Below the pieces are notes generated by a model. That model saw only the letters and a program-made list of their open reading frames with translations. It had not been told where the DNA came from and searched no databases. From Endozoicomonas sp. 4G (GTDB taxonomy: Bacteria > Pseudomonadota > Gammaproteobacteria > Pseudomonadales > Endozoicomonadaceae): a stretch of DNA of 64,000 nucleotides. How positions within the stretch are numbered: the first letter of the stretch is position 1; each line of letters starts with the position of its first letter. Both the position numbers and the translations under genes were made by a program. Location of the stretch: NCBI RefSeq assembly GCF_023822025.1, contig NZ_CP082909.1, forward strand, positions 5,438,001-5,502,000, in the 5' to 3' direction. Shown one piece after another: positions 1 through 8,939 of this stretch.

Positions 1-175
1 AATAGCTCTAAAAGCAGCAGAAAATTACCGCTCTCTCAGGAAAAACGGTATTACCATCCGAAAGACTATAGATTCCTTTATCGCAACCTATTGTATTGAG
101 CATGATCTTTTTCTTCTTCAATCAGATAAAGACTTCCTACCGTTCTCAGACTACTTAGGATTACAACTGATATAA
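1..175 (+). CDS. VapC-like PIN-domain toxin, C-terminal part only
   Basis: An open frame enters from the left edge (first full codon at base 2) and ends with TAA at 173-175. The 57 visible residues match the C-terminal half of VapC PIN-domain ribonucleases. They include the AENYRSLRKNGITIRKTID segment with a conserved acidic residue, a CI...LL stretch, and the SDKDF motif that supplies the last metal-binding aspartate. VapC toxins cleave RNA (often initiator tRNA) and are neutralised by VapB, normally encoded just upstream, here outside the window. The visible part shows no frameshift. It is followed at once by an antisense serA fragment. Confidence 0.75.
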   Translation, partial: IALKAAENYRSLRKNGITIRKTIDSFIATYCIEHDLFLLQSDKDFLPFSDYLGLQLI

Positions 176-176
176 A

Positions 177-271
177 GCTTCCTGGGTGCTGCCGCCCACG
201 TGAGGCGTCAGAATCACGTTATCGAGTCCCCACAGCGGGCTGACAAACTCTTCATGGTTGGAACCTGGTTC
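177..271 (-). pseudogene. serA fragment (about 95 bp), antisense to vapC
   Basis: Read on the minus strand, this stretch is nearly identical to the part of the intact serA gene at about 25783-25877 (the segment around the FVSPLRGLDNVILTPHVGGST region). There are only a handful of substitutions and no gaps that I can see. Identity stops abruptly at both ends. It begins within two bases of the vapC stop codon, so vapC and the serA scrap meet tail to tail. It cannot encode a functional enzyme and is a duplication remnant. Bases 272-408 hold the AT-rich leader of the next gene and nothing else I recognise. Confidence 0.8.
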
Positions 272-408
272 AAAATGGTTCTTCAGCACTTCCAGTCATA
301 AATATTTAGCTTATTCAAAAGTGTTAATTTCGACCGATAACAAGGAAATACGTTAATCAGTTATCAACGCAGAACAGCATTCAAGGTCAATTAATTCGGG
401 AATAAGCT

Positions 409-2013
409 ATGCCTATAGGTGGTGGAAACATACCTCCTTCGCAGCCTCCGGGATCTCATTCACCGGTCGTAACTACGCCTGAGACCCCCTCCTCGTCCGA
501 CACGGGAGGGATCGCTCCGCGGACAAAACCCAATGCACTCCCCGGTGGTCATAACGAAGCACCTGATACCCCGATTAGCAGGCGCAGCACGGTACCGGCA
601 ACCCCTGCGAGCCACCTTAGTCCGTTAAAGAGGCTGGAGAGTGATTATCATCAACAGTTCAATCAGGTTCTATCCTTTCAGGCTCAACATGATTTCCTGA
701 ATTTTATTCCCGACCTGACAAAACGCCTTAAGGATCCATCACAGTTTCAGGATGACCTGCCTTTCGAAATTGTTTTTGTGAAAAAAAATGGCAAAATGAC
801 CTCCGTTTTACCGCCAGATCCTGACCTGCCGACTGACTCACAAGAGGCCACCCAGCTCAGAGAGTCGCTGCAAAAAAAACTGACGGTGATTGACCAGAAG
901 AATGGCCCTGAAGAAAAACGTGCGCTCAGGGAACAGATAGAGAACACCAAGGAAGAACTGGTTCTTATTGGTCGGGAGATCGAAGAGAACGGCGGAACGT
1001 TTCCTGCTCCTCCTGTGCCAAAAATTACCCTGGTGATTGATGAAAACCAGTTCACTGCCAGGTCTCCGGCGAGACCCTTCAACCCTGCCAGAACGCCTCA
1101 TCAACAAACAGATCAGGGTCAGTTTCTGTTAATTCCAAAAGATGCTTCCAAACGTATGCCCCCACCCGTAGCCACAAAGCCAGTCAGGCCTTTGGATGTC
1201 CCTGATGAAGGCGTCCCTGACGAAGGCACAAGCATCAGGTCAACTGGAGCGACACTGACCCATCACGCACCGGCTTTCAATCATGTGAGGCACGTTGAGC
1301 GCTTGTTGCCTTTGAACGAAGGAGGCCAATTTTCAGATATCTACCTGACGGAAGAGACTGAGGCTGATTACGGGCAAACAGGGGGTATCGCTTCTGTGAA
1401 CGCGGGTTCTGTTGACTTATTGTTTGGCGAAGATGCCACCGGAATGAATGCCCGGTTTGGAGAATTTTTCCCGCTCCCCCAGCAAAAAGCCATAGAAAAG
1501 GCTCAGCAGGATTTTTTGGCAGGAGCGAGAAATGAAAGATACTCAGGATATGTCCTTTCAAACAAAGACACCACTGAGAATACTCCTCTGGCAACCATAC
1601 TTGGGCATGTGACTAACAGACCCGATCATCTGGGTACTGTCTTTGTCAGTGTTTTCAGGGATGAGCACTGCCCAGCCGCTATCAAGAAGAACCGCGCCAT
1701 GATTTATGTAGTGCCTCCAGATCGGTCTCATAAAGATTTTGAAGACAAAGATGTCTTTCTCGACGGTGTTCGGCAAACCGCTAAAAACCTTATTGCCACA
1801 CAGAATGAATATAACCACTGGGCAGCCAAGCAAGGTCAACCTACTCTGCCTGTACTTCGCGCCTGTGACTTTGTTAGCGATATTTATCGTCACGCTGACA
1901 CCACTAAGGCGGAGGTCGCGAAAGCCATTCGAGAAGGTATTAAGGACTACTTTGAGGCAGACAATCGTTTCGGTAATACGATCATGGAAGTTCAATACGA
2001 ACATGGCCTTTGA
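409..2013 (+). CDS. Hypothetical effector-like protein, paralogue of next gene
   Basis: A 534-residue protein of unknown function. Residues 1-70 are rich in proline, serine and threonine and look disordered. Residues about 75-200 form a predicted helical/coiled region shared with the next gene (a V-x-x-NGKM-x-x-x-x-P block, then LRESLQKK and an EEKRALREQIENTKEEL helix). Residues about 324-520 are globular. Their order of motifs (an NAG..LLFGEDATG stretch, then a VVPPD strand, then LPVLRACDF..DIYRHADTTKAEVAKAI) loosely resembles a macro domain, but this is only a hypothesis. There is no signal peptide or membrane segment. ATG start at 409 follows a weak AGG-type site. The next gene follows with a 23-bp gap, so the two are probably co-transcribed. 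Soluble, Pro-rich, paralogous pairs of this kind are typical of candidate secreted effectors, but no secretion signal is proven. Confidence 0.6.
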   Translation: MPIGGGNIPPSQPPGSHSPVVTTPETPSSSDTGGIAPRTKPNALPGGHNEAPDTPISRRSTVPATPASHLSPLKRLESDYHQQFNQVLSFQAQHDFLNFIPDLTKRLKDPSQFQDDLPFEIVFVKKNGKMTSVLPPDPDLPTDSQEATQLRESLQKKLTVIDQKNGPEEKRALREQIENTKEELVLIGREIEENGGTFPAPPVPKITLVIDENQFTARSPARPFNPARTPHQQTDQGQFLLIPKDASKRMPPPVATKPVRPLDVPDEGVPDEGTSIRSTGATLTHHAPAFNHVRHVERLLPLNEGGQFSDIYLTEETEADYGQTGGIASVNAGSVDLLFGEDATGMNARFGEFFPLPQQKAIEKAQQDFLAGARNERYSGYVLSNKDTTENTPLATILGHVTNRPDHLGTVFVSVFRDEHCPAAIKKNRAMIYVVPPDRSHKDFEDKDVFLDGVRQTAKNLIATQNEYNHWAAKQGQPTLPVLRACDFVSDIYRHADTTKAEVAKAIREGIKDYFEADNRFGNTIMEVQYEHGL

Positions 2014-2036
2014 CCGGTTTTCAACGGAAGCAAATT

Positions 2037-3713
2037 ATGAGCATACCTCCCGCCAACTCCAATAGGCCTGCCGCTCACGGCTCAGAACCACCAGCCGTAC
2101 CAGGCCAGCCGTCAGGTGATGAAACACAGCCAGTGATTCCCAGGGGGGATACTCCTCAGTCACAAACCTCCCTGGGGCGACGGAAAGCATCAAAAACCGT
2201 CCCCGTTCCCAGCACAAGACCTTTGCCCGCTCCGGCAACCCCGGAAGAAGCCGAAAAGCACTTTATTCAGCAGAGTTTCAGGGTAGAAGCCCTTGAAACC
2301 CGGGCAACGCTGGCCAGCTGTGCAGCCGACTTGAGCCAGCAGATTGCTTCAGGTAAACCCAACGGAGCTGAGCCTCCCCTGCTGGTCATTCATGTTGGCA
2401 GTAACGGCAGGATGATCAATATTATCCCTGCCGACGAGGGTATGAGAGATCCTCAGGCATCAAAGAAACTCAGGGAATCGCTGGCAAAAACCTTTACTGA
2501 AATCGGCCAGTATTACACGTCAGAAAAAAAAGTCGCTCTACAAAGGGATCTCGCCGAAGCCAAAAGAGAGCTGGAAAGCAGGAAACAAACCCTGCTGGAC
2601 ATGCAACACCCCGTGCCTCGACCGGACGTGAAAGGGCGGGGCATTTGCGTTGATCTACCCTCACTGGAGAAATTACCGGAGCTTTCGGAACCTGATAGCC
2701 GCAGGCCTGGTACTTATGCCGTGCGACAAGATCAGACCGACTGGCGTAGTGAAAAACTTATATATGATCCGGCGACCGATACTCTGAAATCCCCACTTTC
2801 ACAAGAAGGCTCGCAGCCGTATTTGGCTCCGGCCTACGATCCGGTCGTCGCAATGCTCCGGCACTATCAAGTAGAGTTTTATCAAGATAGTACTGGTACC
2901 AGAGATTTTGACTTATCGGGAGATAGGGCCATTTTTTTAAGGCAAGGCGAACCGCTCAGTGGGGAAGATTCTGTGGGAACCCCACTGGCTTCATTGCCCG
3001 ATCAAAACGACGACTGCCAGGGTTCAGCACATTCAGCAAGAAAAGCGCTGTTGTTCCCACTGCTTATGAATTTCATGCGAAAGCATGGGCATCCTTCAGC
3101 CACTGCGTTTCCCAAAGAAGCCATCTATCCCTACCAGCTGGGATTGGCTATGAACCGGCCTAATACTGCCAGAGTCCTTGAAAGCCGTGGCAATGATACA
3201 GAGAGAGAACGTTGTCAGGATCTGCTGATTCGGGCTGGAGATATGCACCCGGCAGTAGCCGAAGTTGTCGCCAGAGATGTCACTGGCAGTCAAAAGGCAT
3301 CCGACACAGCACTCTCCAAAACGCTTACCGCCTCGATAGTCCGGGATATTGAAAGGCTTGAAATGAGCCGGTTCGATAACGGGATAGCGATTGAGGACCT
3401 TGAGGTTTATCAGCTGTTCGAACAGTCCATGTCCAAAGAAGAGTGGAAGAAGGGCATGGCATCTAAAATCTCAATCGACCTGGCTGAGTTCTGTCATTAC
3501 TGGATAAAAGGCCTCAAAGATCAGGGTGAAGTTACTCATGATTGCCAGGTCTATCGGGGGGGAGAGCCCCTGGAATTTATTGACACAGCCCGCCCTAGGG
3601 CCGTTCCCATGGTCGCCGGTGCCTACTCGCAACAGAAAAACCGGATGCTCAGTTACGAGCTTCTACAAAGCTACTATGATTGGCAAGAGCTGGATGATGT
3701 CGAGGAAGAGTGA
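2037..3713 (+). CDS. Hypothetical effector-like protein, second paralogue
   Basis: A 558-residue protein of unknown function. The frame is open from a TTG at 2010 that overlaps the previous stop codon. ATG at 2037 is preferred because it gives an N-terminus (MSIPPANSNRP) resembling the neighbour's proline-rich start. Residues about 75-200 align with the neighbour: both have a VxxNGxM strand, a KLRESL motif, an EKK-AL-R-L-AK-EL coiled helix and a following proline-rich linker. The C-terminal 350 residues differ from the neighbour and match no family I can name; they are mainly helical with many charged residues and an acidic tail (DWQELDDVEEE). There is no signal peptide or transmembrane segment. 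The gene ends 7 bp before the convergent PTS gene. Confidence 0.6.
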   Translation: MSIPPANSNRPAAHGSEPPAVPGQPSGDETQPVIPRGDTPQSQTSLGRRKASKTVPVPSTRPLPAPATPEEAEKHFIQQSFRVEALETRATLASCAADLSQQIASGKPNGAEPPLLVIHVGSNGRMINIIPADEGMRDPQASKKLRESLAKTFTEIGQYYTSEKKVALQRDLAEAKRELESRKQTLLDMQHPVPRPDVKGRGICVDLPSLEKLPELSEPDSRRPGTYAVRQDQTDWRSEKLIYDPATDTLKSPLSQEGSQPYLAPAYDPVVAMLRHYQVEFYQDSTGTRDFDLSGDRAIFLRQGEPLSGEDSVGTPLASLPDQNDDCQGSAHSARKALLFPLLMNFMRKHGHPSATAFPKEAIYPYQLGLAMNRPNTARVLESRGNDTERERCQDLLIRAGDMHPAVAEVVARDVTGSQKASDTALSKTLTASIVRDIERLEMSRFDNGIAIEDLEVYQLFEQSMSKEEWKKGMASKISIDLAEFCHYWIKGLKDQGEVTHDCQVYRGGEPLEFIDTARPRAVPMVAGAYSQQKNRMLSYELLQSYYDWQELDDVEEE

Positions 3714-3720
3714 TCAGCAG

Positions 3721-4023
3721 TTACTCCTGACCCAGTTGTGCAATCACCACTTCCGGATGTCGAATCGCTTCTGATACAGACACCTTGATGACCCTCAGAC
3801 CGCTGAAGCGATCTTCACCGTCCACCGCAATATCCACCGCCAGAATGGCAACATCTGCTTCCTCTATATCCTCAGGTATGATTTCGTTCTCAATGCCCAT
3901 AGCTCCCTGGGTTTCTACCTTGATCATGTGTCCATGGTTGAGCGCGGCTTCGGTGAGTTTCTCGGCAGCCATGTAGGTATGAGCAATACCGGTTGGGCAG
4001 GCAGTTACAGCAAGTATTTTCAT
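3721..4023 (-). CDS. Orphan PTS fructose-family EIIB protein
   Basis: A 100-residue single-domain protein of the fructose/mannitol-type PTS IIB superfamily. The start MKILAVTACPTGIAHTYMAA carries the phosphocysteine loop (Cys9 in T-A-C-P-T-G-I-A-H-T), followed by the KVETQGAMG segment typical of FruA IIB and stand-alone FrwB/FryB proteins. In the pathway it would take a phosphate from a IIA/HPr domain and pass it to sugar bound by a IIC membrane domain. No IIA, IIC or HPr gene is near, so the partner must be elsewhere or the gene is a leftover domain of a larger FruA. ATG at 4023 is preferred to an upstream in-frame extension because it matches the family start. Confidence 0.85.
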   Translation of the reverse strand: MKILAVTACPTGIAHTYMAAEKLTEAALNHGHMIKVETQGAMGIENEIIPEDIEEADVAILAVDIAVDGEDRFSGLRVIKVSVSEAIRHPEVVIAQLGQE

Positions 4024-4145
4024 TGATTGAACCTCATGCGTCGGTGGCACAGCTCTGTTTAACTTGACTCAGTAAGGCTAGTAGAAAATTTCAGGAGGGG
4101 GGGGTGGTTGATTGTGACCTAAAGAACCGGAGTCAGACCCGATCA

Positions 4146-4173
4146 GCCCCAGAGCAGTGACTTGCTCTGGGGC
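4146..4173 (-). terminator. Strong hairpin downstream of tolC-like gene
   Basis: A perfect 11-bp inverted repeat (GCCCCAGAGCA / TGCTCTGGGGC, 6-nt loop) lies 21 bp past the stop codon of the TolC-family gene. No run of T follows on either strand, so it may stabilise mRNA ends or act as a Rho-independent terminator only weakly. Confidence 0.5.
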
Positions 4174-4194
4174 ATCAGGTGGTTATGGTTATTC

Positions 4195-5556
4195 TTACTC
4201 CTGCTCCTGCCAGCTTGCAGGAAGGACGATCTCCAGATTGTCCAGCAGCTCTCCAGTAGCAGCAACGATTCGGAAACGGGCAAACATTTCCTGATAAACC
4301 GCTCTGGTCAGGTTGCGGCTGGACTGGAAAAGCTCATTTTCGCTGTCCAGAAGATCCAACAGGGTTCGTTTGCCAATATTAAACTGCTCCTGGTAGGCCT
4401 GAACGGTTTTTTTGCTGGATTCTTCATGTTGACGAAGGTATTGCATCTGTTCACCGACAAACTCACGGGCCGACCAGGCCAGCCGCAATGTTTCTTCGGT
4501 ATTCCTCAGCATCCTGTCTCGTTGAGCCCTGCTCTCTTCTGTCCTGTAGGCGCTTTCTTTGGAACGGGCCCGGTCAGAGCCGCCACGAAAGAGGTTATAG
4601 CTGAGCTTCATGACGGCGGTGGTATCTTCATGGGCACCCAGCTGGCCATCGGCATTATGCTTCCAGCTCCTGTCAATATTGATGTCCACTGATGGGAAGA
4701 AGCTACTGTCTGTGGCGGATTCTTCCGACTCTGAGGACTTGATGTCCCACTCAGTCGCCAGAATGCCCGGATGCCTTTTGACGCTGGCTGCCAATGCCTC
4801 ATCAAAACTTCCATAAAGGGGCAGCTTATCAGCGTCAGGCTGCTTAAGTTCACCGGGCATAGAGCCCACCAGACTGTAATATTCACTTTCGGCATCAACG
4901 AGGTTGTTACGGGCATTGATCACGTTAACCGTCGCTCTGGCCACTCGTCCCTCAACCTGATTCAGGTCTGAAGCCCTGGCTACGCCCTGACGGCTACGCT
5001 GAGCAATCTGCTTGAAGATGACGTTGTGGAGTTCCAGGTTCTCTTCGGCCAGCTTGACCATCTCCCTTCTTTCCAGAACCTTCAGATAGGCATCGGTGAT
5101 CTCCAGAGTCAAATCCTGCAGGGTATTTCTCAGACGCAGATATTCAGCAGTGGCACTGTGGCTGGCCTGGTCAATACTGTTGCTGGTATCAAATCCGGAA
5201 AACAGGTTCTGGCTAATGGAGAAAGAAGCTTCCTTGCGGGTAAAGTTGATGCCATCGTTGGGGTTGTCATCAGGGGAGTTTTTTTTCTGCTTGCCAATCC
5301 CGGTTGTGACATCCACTGAAGGCCACCAGCCGCCCCAGGCCACATCAATATTTTTAGTGGCCGCCCGGTAGCGGCTCAAGCCAGCCTGAGCCTGAGGGTG
5401 GCTGATCAGAGCCTTGTTTACCACCTCAGTCAGGGTCTCTGCCATCGCAAGGCGACTGAATAAAACACTGCCAATCAAAGCTACACCCAGCAGGCATAAG
5501 CGGAGGGGGCGAAATGATGGCACTTGCCCCAAAGACGATATCGGGTTGAATTTCAT
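4195..5556 (-). CDS. TolC-family outer-membrane efflux/secretion channel
   Basis: A 453-residue outer-membrane factor of the type I secretion (LapE/AggA-like) TolC class. ATG at 5556 is chosen over an upstream in-frame ATG at 5634 because an AAGGA ribosome site lies just before it and a signal peptide then begins at once (hydrophobic core LCLLGVALIGSVLF, likely cleavage after AMA). The mature protein opens with ETLTEVVNKALISHPQ, the usual first repeat, and shows the two-fold repeat of long coiled helices. A second motif, FNIGKRTLLDLLDSENELF, is the hallmark of this family. No membrane-fusion or ABC gene is adjacent, so it may serve several transporters. It is not the channel gene of the giant RTX locus, which has its own copy at 57892-59163. 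Confidence 0.88.
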   Translation of the reverse strand: MKFNPISSLGQVPSFRPLRLCLLGVALIGSVLFSRLAMAETLTEVVNKALISHPQAQAGLSRYRAATKNIDVAWGGWWPSVDVTTGIGKQKKNSPDDNPNDGINFTRKEASFSISQNLFSGFDTSNSIDQASHSATAEYLRLRNTLQDLTLEITDAYLKVLERREMVKLAEENLELHNVIFKQIAQRSRQGVARASDLNQVEGRVARATVNVINARNNLVDAESEYYSLVGSMPGELKQPDADKLPLYGSFDEALAASVKRHPGILATEWDIKSSESEESATDSSFFPSVDINIDRSWKHNADGQLGAHEDTTAVMKLSYNLFRGGSDRARSKESAYRTEESRAQRDRMLRNTEETLRLAWSAREFVGEQMQYLRQHEESSKKTVQAYQEQFNIGKRTLLDLLDSENELFQSSRNLTRAVYQEMFARFRIVAATGELLDNLEIVLPASWQEQE

Positions 5557-5797
5557 GAGCATCCTTGCCTGCCTTCCAGATTCCATTGGCTGATTTTCTA
5601 ATACGTCGGCTTCTGCAGGCGTGGCTTTAGCCAAATATTGCGCAGGTTTTCTGGCTACTCATTGGCTGGCTATTTAACGACAAATCATGTTAAAAATGTT
5701 GAAGAGTCTGGCTGGAATACGGCCCTTCCAGAATCGAAAAAACAATGAAAAAGCTTCGCCCTGAGGATTTGGGTAAAAGCAGTGACAGGGGAAAATA

Positions 5798-6172
5798 ATG
5801 GCAAACATTCTCATTGTTGATGACTCACCCACTGAGTTGTTCCAGTTGAAAGCCATGCTGGAAAAGCATGGCCACAGCGTGATGACTGCGAACAATGGTG
5901 CTGATGGTGTCGCACTCTGCCGGGTCGAGTATCCCGATGCGGTATTGATGGATATTGTCATGCCGGGTCTCAACGGTTTTCAGGCTACACGGCAATTGTC
6001 TAAAGCGAATGATACTTCCCATATCCCGGTCGTGATTGTCACCACCAAAGATCAGGAAACTGACAGAGCCTGGGGAATCAGGCAGGGTGCGAAAGATTAT
6101 CTGATCAAGCCTGTTCGCGAAGAGATCCTGCTGAAAACACTGAATACTATTCTGGAAGCTGAATCTGCATGA
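5798..6172 (+). CDS. pilH: PilH-like CheY-type response regulator
   Basis: A single receiver domain of 124 residues. It has the acidic pocket DDS near the N-terminus, the phospho-acceptor aspartate in the LMDIVMPGLNGF motif (about residue 51), the TTKDQETD loop and the KPV lysine at about residue 107. All signature residues are intact. The sequence closely follows the Pseudomonas twitching-motility regulator PilH. A GGGG-type ribosome site precedes ATG 5798. Its stop overlaps the pilI start (ATGA), so the two are translationally coupled. No pilG gene is present upstream, where it would be expected; a TolC-family gene occupies that side. Confidence 0.88.
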   Translation: MANILIVDDSPTELFQLKAMLEKHGHSVMTANNGADGVALCRVEYPDAVLMDIVMPGLNGFQATRQLSKANDTSHIPVVIVTTKDQETDRAWGIRQGAKDYLIKPVREEILLKTLNTILEAESA

Positions 6173-6714
6173 ACACTGTTCACACAAGCCCTTTTGAGGC
6201 ATTGCTGGAGCTGGATGCCAGGGTCAGCCGCAATGCTTTTGAGCCGCCTGAAAAACAAAGCCGGGTTGAGTCCTGGAAGGGCGTTGGCTTCACTCTGAGT
6301 GGCCAGCAGTTTGCGGTACAGATGAGTGAGGTAACGCAATTTCTGCCCGTTCCATCCAGCACGCCCCTGCCAGGTGTACATTCCTGGGCAAAAGGCATCT
6401 CAAACGTATGCGGGCGTTTACTTCCCATCATAGATCTGGGAGAGTTTCTGGGTAAGGCTCAAGACAGCCAGAGGTCGGCCCGCCGGATTATGGTGGTCGA
6501 GCAGGGAGAAGTGTCGGTGGGTCTGATCGTTGATGAAGTGCAGGGTATGGTGCATTTTTCCACCAGCCAGTTCTCTGATAGCGTGCCTGATCATCTGTTT
6601 GATGCAGTTAAGCCGTTTACTGTTGGCCATTACCGTCAAGAAAAAGATTACATGGTGTTTAACACACAGCTGCTAGTGAATGATTCTCGATTTTTAAAAG
6701 CAGCCAAAGTGTAA
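6169..6714 (+). CDS. pilI: PilI, CheW-like adaptor of the Pil-Chp system
   Basis: A 181-residue CheW-domain protein that couples the receptor PilJ to the kinase ChpA. The domain runs from about residue 40 (GVGFTLSGQQFAVQMSEV) through the LPGVHSWAKGISNVCGRLLPIIDL segment to the end, with the usual GLIVDEVQGM motif. An N-terminal extension of about 40 residues is typical of PilI. Start overlaps the pilH stop by 4 bp; pilJ follows after 65 bp. Length is normal for PilI. Confidence 0.87.
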   Translation: MNTVHTSPFEALLELDARVSRNAFEPPEKQSRVESWKGVGFTLSGQQFAVQMSEVTQFLPVPSSTPLPGVHSWAKGISNVCGRLLPIIDLGEFLGKAQDSQRSARRIMVVEQGEVSVGLIVDEVQGMVHFSTSQFSDSVPDHLFDAVKPFTVGHYRQEKDYMVFNTQLLVNDSRFLKAAKV

Positions 6715-6779
6715 TCCAATAACAACAATCAATAATCAACAAGGCGAGCATTCCAAAGACGTCACCGGGGACGATAATA

Positions 6780-8867
6780 ATGAAAGGCAATACCGCAACC
6801 AGTGTCCAGGGAGCAGGGACGAGCCGAGCCATTCTGGCCTCGATTTTCCTGTTAATTCTGTCTCTATCCGTTATCACCGGTTCATTTATTTTTATCAGCC
6901 AGCAGAGCAGGCTTGATCAACAGCACCTGACTGATGCTGGTGAGCTTCGGGTACTTTCTCAGCGCATTGCAACCAGTGCTACCGAGGCAGCGGACGGTAA
7001 GGAAGAAGCCTTTATTCTGTTGCGTGAAGCACGCAATGAATTTGATGAACGTTTTACCTCCCTGCAAAACACCAGACTTTCTGTTGCTCCGTTGCTTAGC
7101 TCCGATGACGGCAATGCCGCCGCACAGATTGAGACACTGGGTGCAGCCTGGTCTGAATTGAAAGTAGAAGCGGATAACATTCTGGCCGCAGAAACAACCG
7201 TGATAGCCCTGCATGAAGTGGCAAAAACTCTGGGTGAAACCATTATCCAGCTGCAGGTGGAGTACGACGAAGTGGTACAGATTCTCCTTGAGAATGGTGC
7301 TCCCAATGACCAGATTGCAATGGCACAGCGCCAGCCATGGCTTGCAGAACGTATTATTCGAAGTGCCTCAAAAGTGCTGGAAGGGGGTGAAGACGCCATT
7401 ATGGCAGCAGACAGTTTTGGTCGTGATGCCAAGCTGTTTGGTCGAGTACTGAACGGTATGCTGGAAGGTGATCTGGCTATGCGTATCAGTCAGGTCACCG
7501 ATGCCGAAGCCATTGATCGTCTGGCTGAAATTTCCGACCTGTTTGGCTTTGTAGAAGGCAGTGTTGACGAAATTCTGGAGACCACCCCGGAACTGTTCCG
7601 GGTACGAGCGGCTGCTGACCAGATTTTCACTGACTCCCGGCAGCTGCTGCAACAAACGTCCATTCTCGTTGATACCTTTGAAAGTCTGACTGGCCAGCGT
7701 CTGGTGAACAACATAGTTATCAGTATTGCCGGTGTGGTTGCTCTGTTCTCTCTGCTGATGATCGCCCTGACTATTGTCAAAGATACCCGTCAGCGTCTGG
7801 CTGAAACCGCCGCCCGGAACGAAGCCAACCAGGCTGCGATCCAGCGACTGCTTGATGAAATGGCCGACCTTGCAGACGGCGACCTGACGGTACAGGCGAC
7901 AGTTACCGAAGACTTTACGGGTGCCATTGCCGACTCCATTAACTTCTCTATTGAACAATTGCGGGTACTGGTCAAGACCATCAATGAAACCGCGGTGGAA
8001 GTGGATACCTCAGCCCAGGAAACACAGAGTACCGCGAAAGAGCTGGCCCAGGCAGCGGGTGACCAGGCCGAAGAAATCAACTATGCCAGTCAGGCGGTCA
8101 ATGATATGACTGAGTCAATGACCATAGTCTCTGCGAGCGCCTCTGAATCAGCACAGGTAGCCGACAGATCGGTAGCAATTGCCACCAGCGGTGGTCAGGT
8201 CGTTCGTAATACCATTGAAGGCATGGATACTATCCGCGAACAGATTCAGGACACTTCCAGGCGAATCAAACGTCTGGGTGAGTCTTCGCAGGAAATCGGT
8301 GACATCATTTCCCTGATCAACGACATCGCAGAGCAGACCAATATTCTGTCCCTGAATGCTGCCATCCAGGCTTCCATGGCGGGTGAAGCTGGCAGGGGGT
8401 TTGCGGTGGTAGCGGACGAGGTGCAGCGTCTTGCAGAACGGGTATCGGGTGCGACCAGACAAATTGAAGCACTGGTATCTACCATCCAGACCGATACCAA
8501 CGAAGCCGTTATCTCCATGGAGCAAACCACTGCTGAGGTAGTCAACGGTGCCAGACTGGCACAGGATGCCGGGGTTGCCCTGGAAGAGGTTGAGAAAGTA
8601 TCCAGCAGCCTCGCCGAACTGATCCGCAACATTTCCGAGACCGCGAAGCAGCAAACAGATTCTGCCCAACAGATAGCCCTGCGTATGACGACCATCCGGG
8701 ACATCACCACCCGAACGGCCTCCAGCACCACAGCCACCGCCGGCTCGGTAGGGAATCTGGCGGAAATGGCCCTGGAAATGCGTCAGTCTGTATCCGGCTT
8801 CCGTCTGCCTCCGGCAGCAGAAAATGAAGCAGCGAAGATCGTACAAAAAGACAAAATAACCATCTGA
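6780..8867 (+). CDS. pilJ: PilJ methyl-accepting chemotaxis receptor
   Basis: A 695-residue transmembrane receptor. Transmembrane helix 1 is at about residues 18-38 and helix 2 at about 307-332. Between them is a helical PilJ-type periplasmic sensor region. A HAMP linker follows, then a cytoplasmic coiled-coil signalling domain with its hairpin tip at about residues 504-530 ([20 protein letters not shown], then LNAAIQA) and the [11 protein letters not shown] segment. In Pseudomonas, PilJ senses surface contact and drives ChpA to control type IV pili. All signalling motifs are present. The start ATG is preceded by a GGGG-rich site (6769-6777). Confidence 0.9.
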   Translation: MKGNTATSVQGAGTSRAILASIFLLILSLSVITGSFIFISQQSRLDQQHLTDAGELRVLSQRIATSATEAADGKEEAFILLREARNEFDERFTSLQNTRLSVAPLLSSDDGNAAAQIETLGAAWSELKVEADNILAAETTVIALHEVAKTLGETIIQLQVEYDEVVQILLENGAPNDQIAMAQRQPWLAERIIRSASKVLEGGEDAIMAADSFGRDAKLFGRVLNGMLEGDLAMRISQVTDAEAIDRLAEISDLFGFVEGSVDEILETTPELFRVRAAADQIFTDSRQLLQQTSILVDTFESLTGQRLVNNIVISIAGVVALFSLLMIALTIVKDTRQRLAETAARNEANQAAIQRLLDEMADLADGDLTVQATVTEDFTGAIADSINFSIEQLRVLVKTINETAVEVDTSAQETQSTAKELAQAAGDQAEEINYASQAVNDMTESMTIVSASASESAQVADRSVAIATSGGQVVRNTIEGMDTIREQIQDTSRRIKRLGESSQEIGDIISLINDIAEQTNILSLNAAIQASMAGEAGRGFAVVADEVQRLAERVSGATRQIEALVSTIQTDTNEAVISMEQTTAEVVNGARLAQDAGVALEEVEKVSSSLAELIRNISETAKQQTDSAQQIALRMTTIRDITTRTASSTTATAGSVGNLAEMALEMRQSVSGFRLPPAAENEAAKIVQKDKITI

Positions 8868-8939
8868 TGAGCATTTTTATTCCAGCAGCATATTATTCCA
8901 GCAGCATAGGTTGCTGACAGGCAAAAATGGGGGTCGGCA

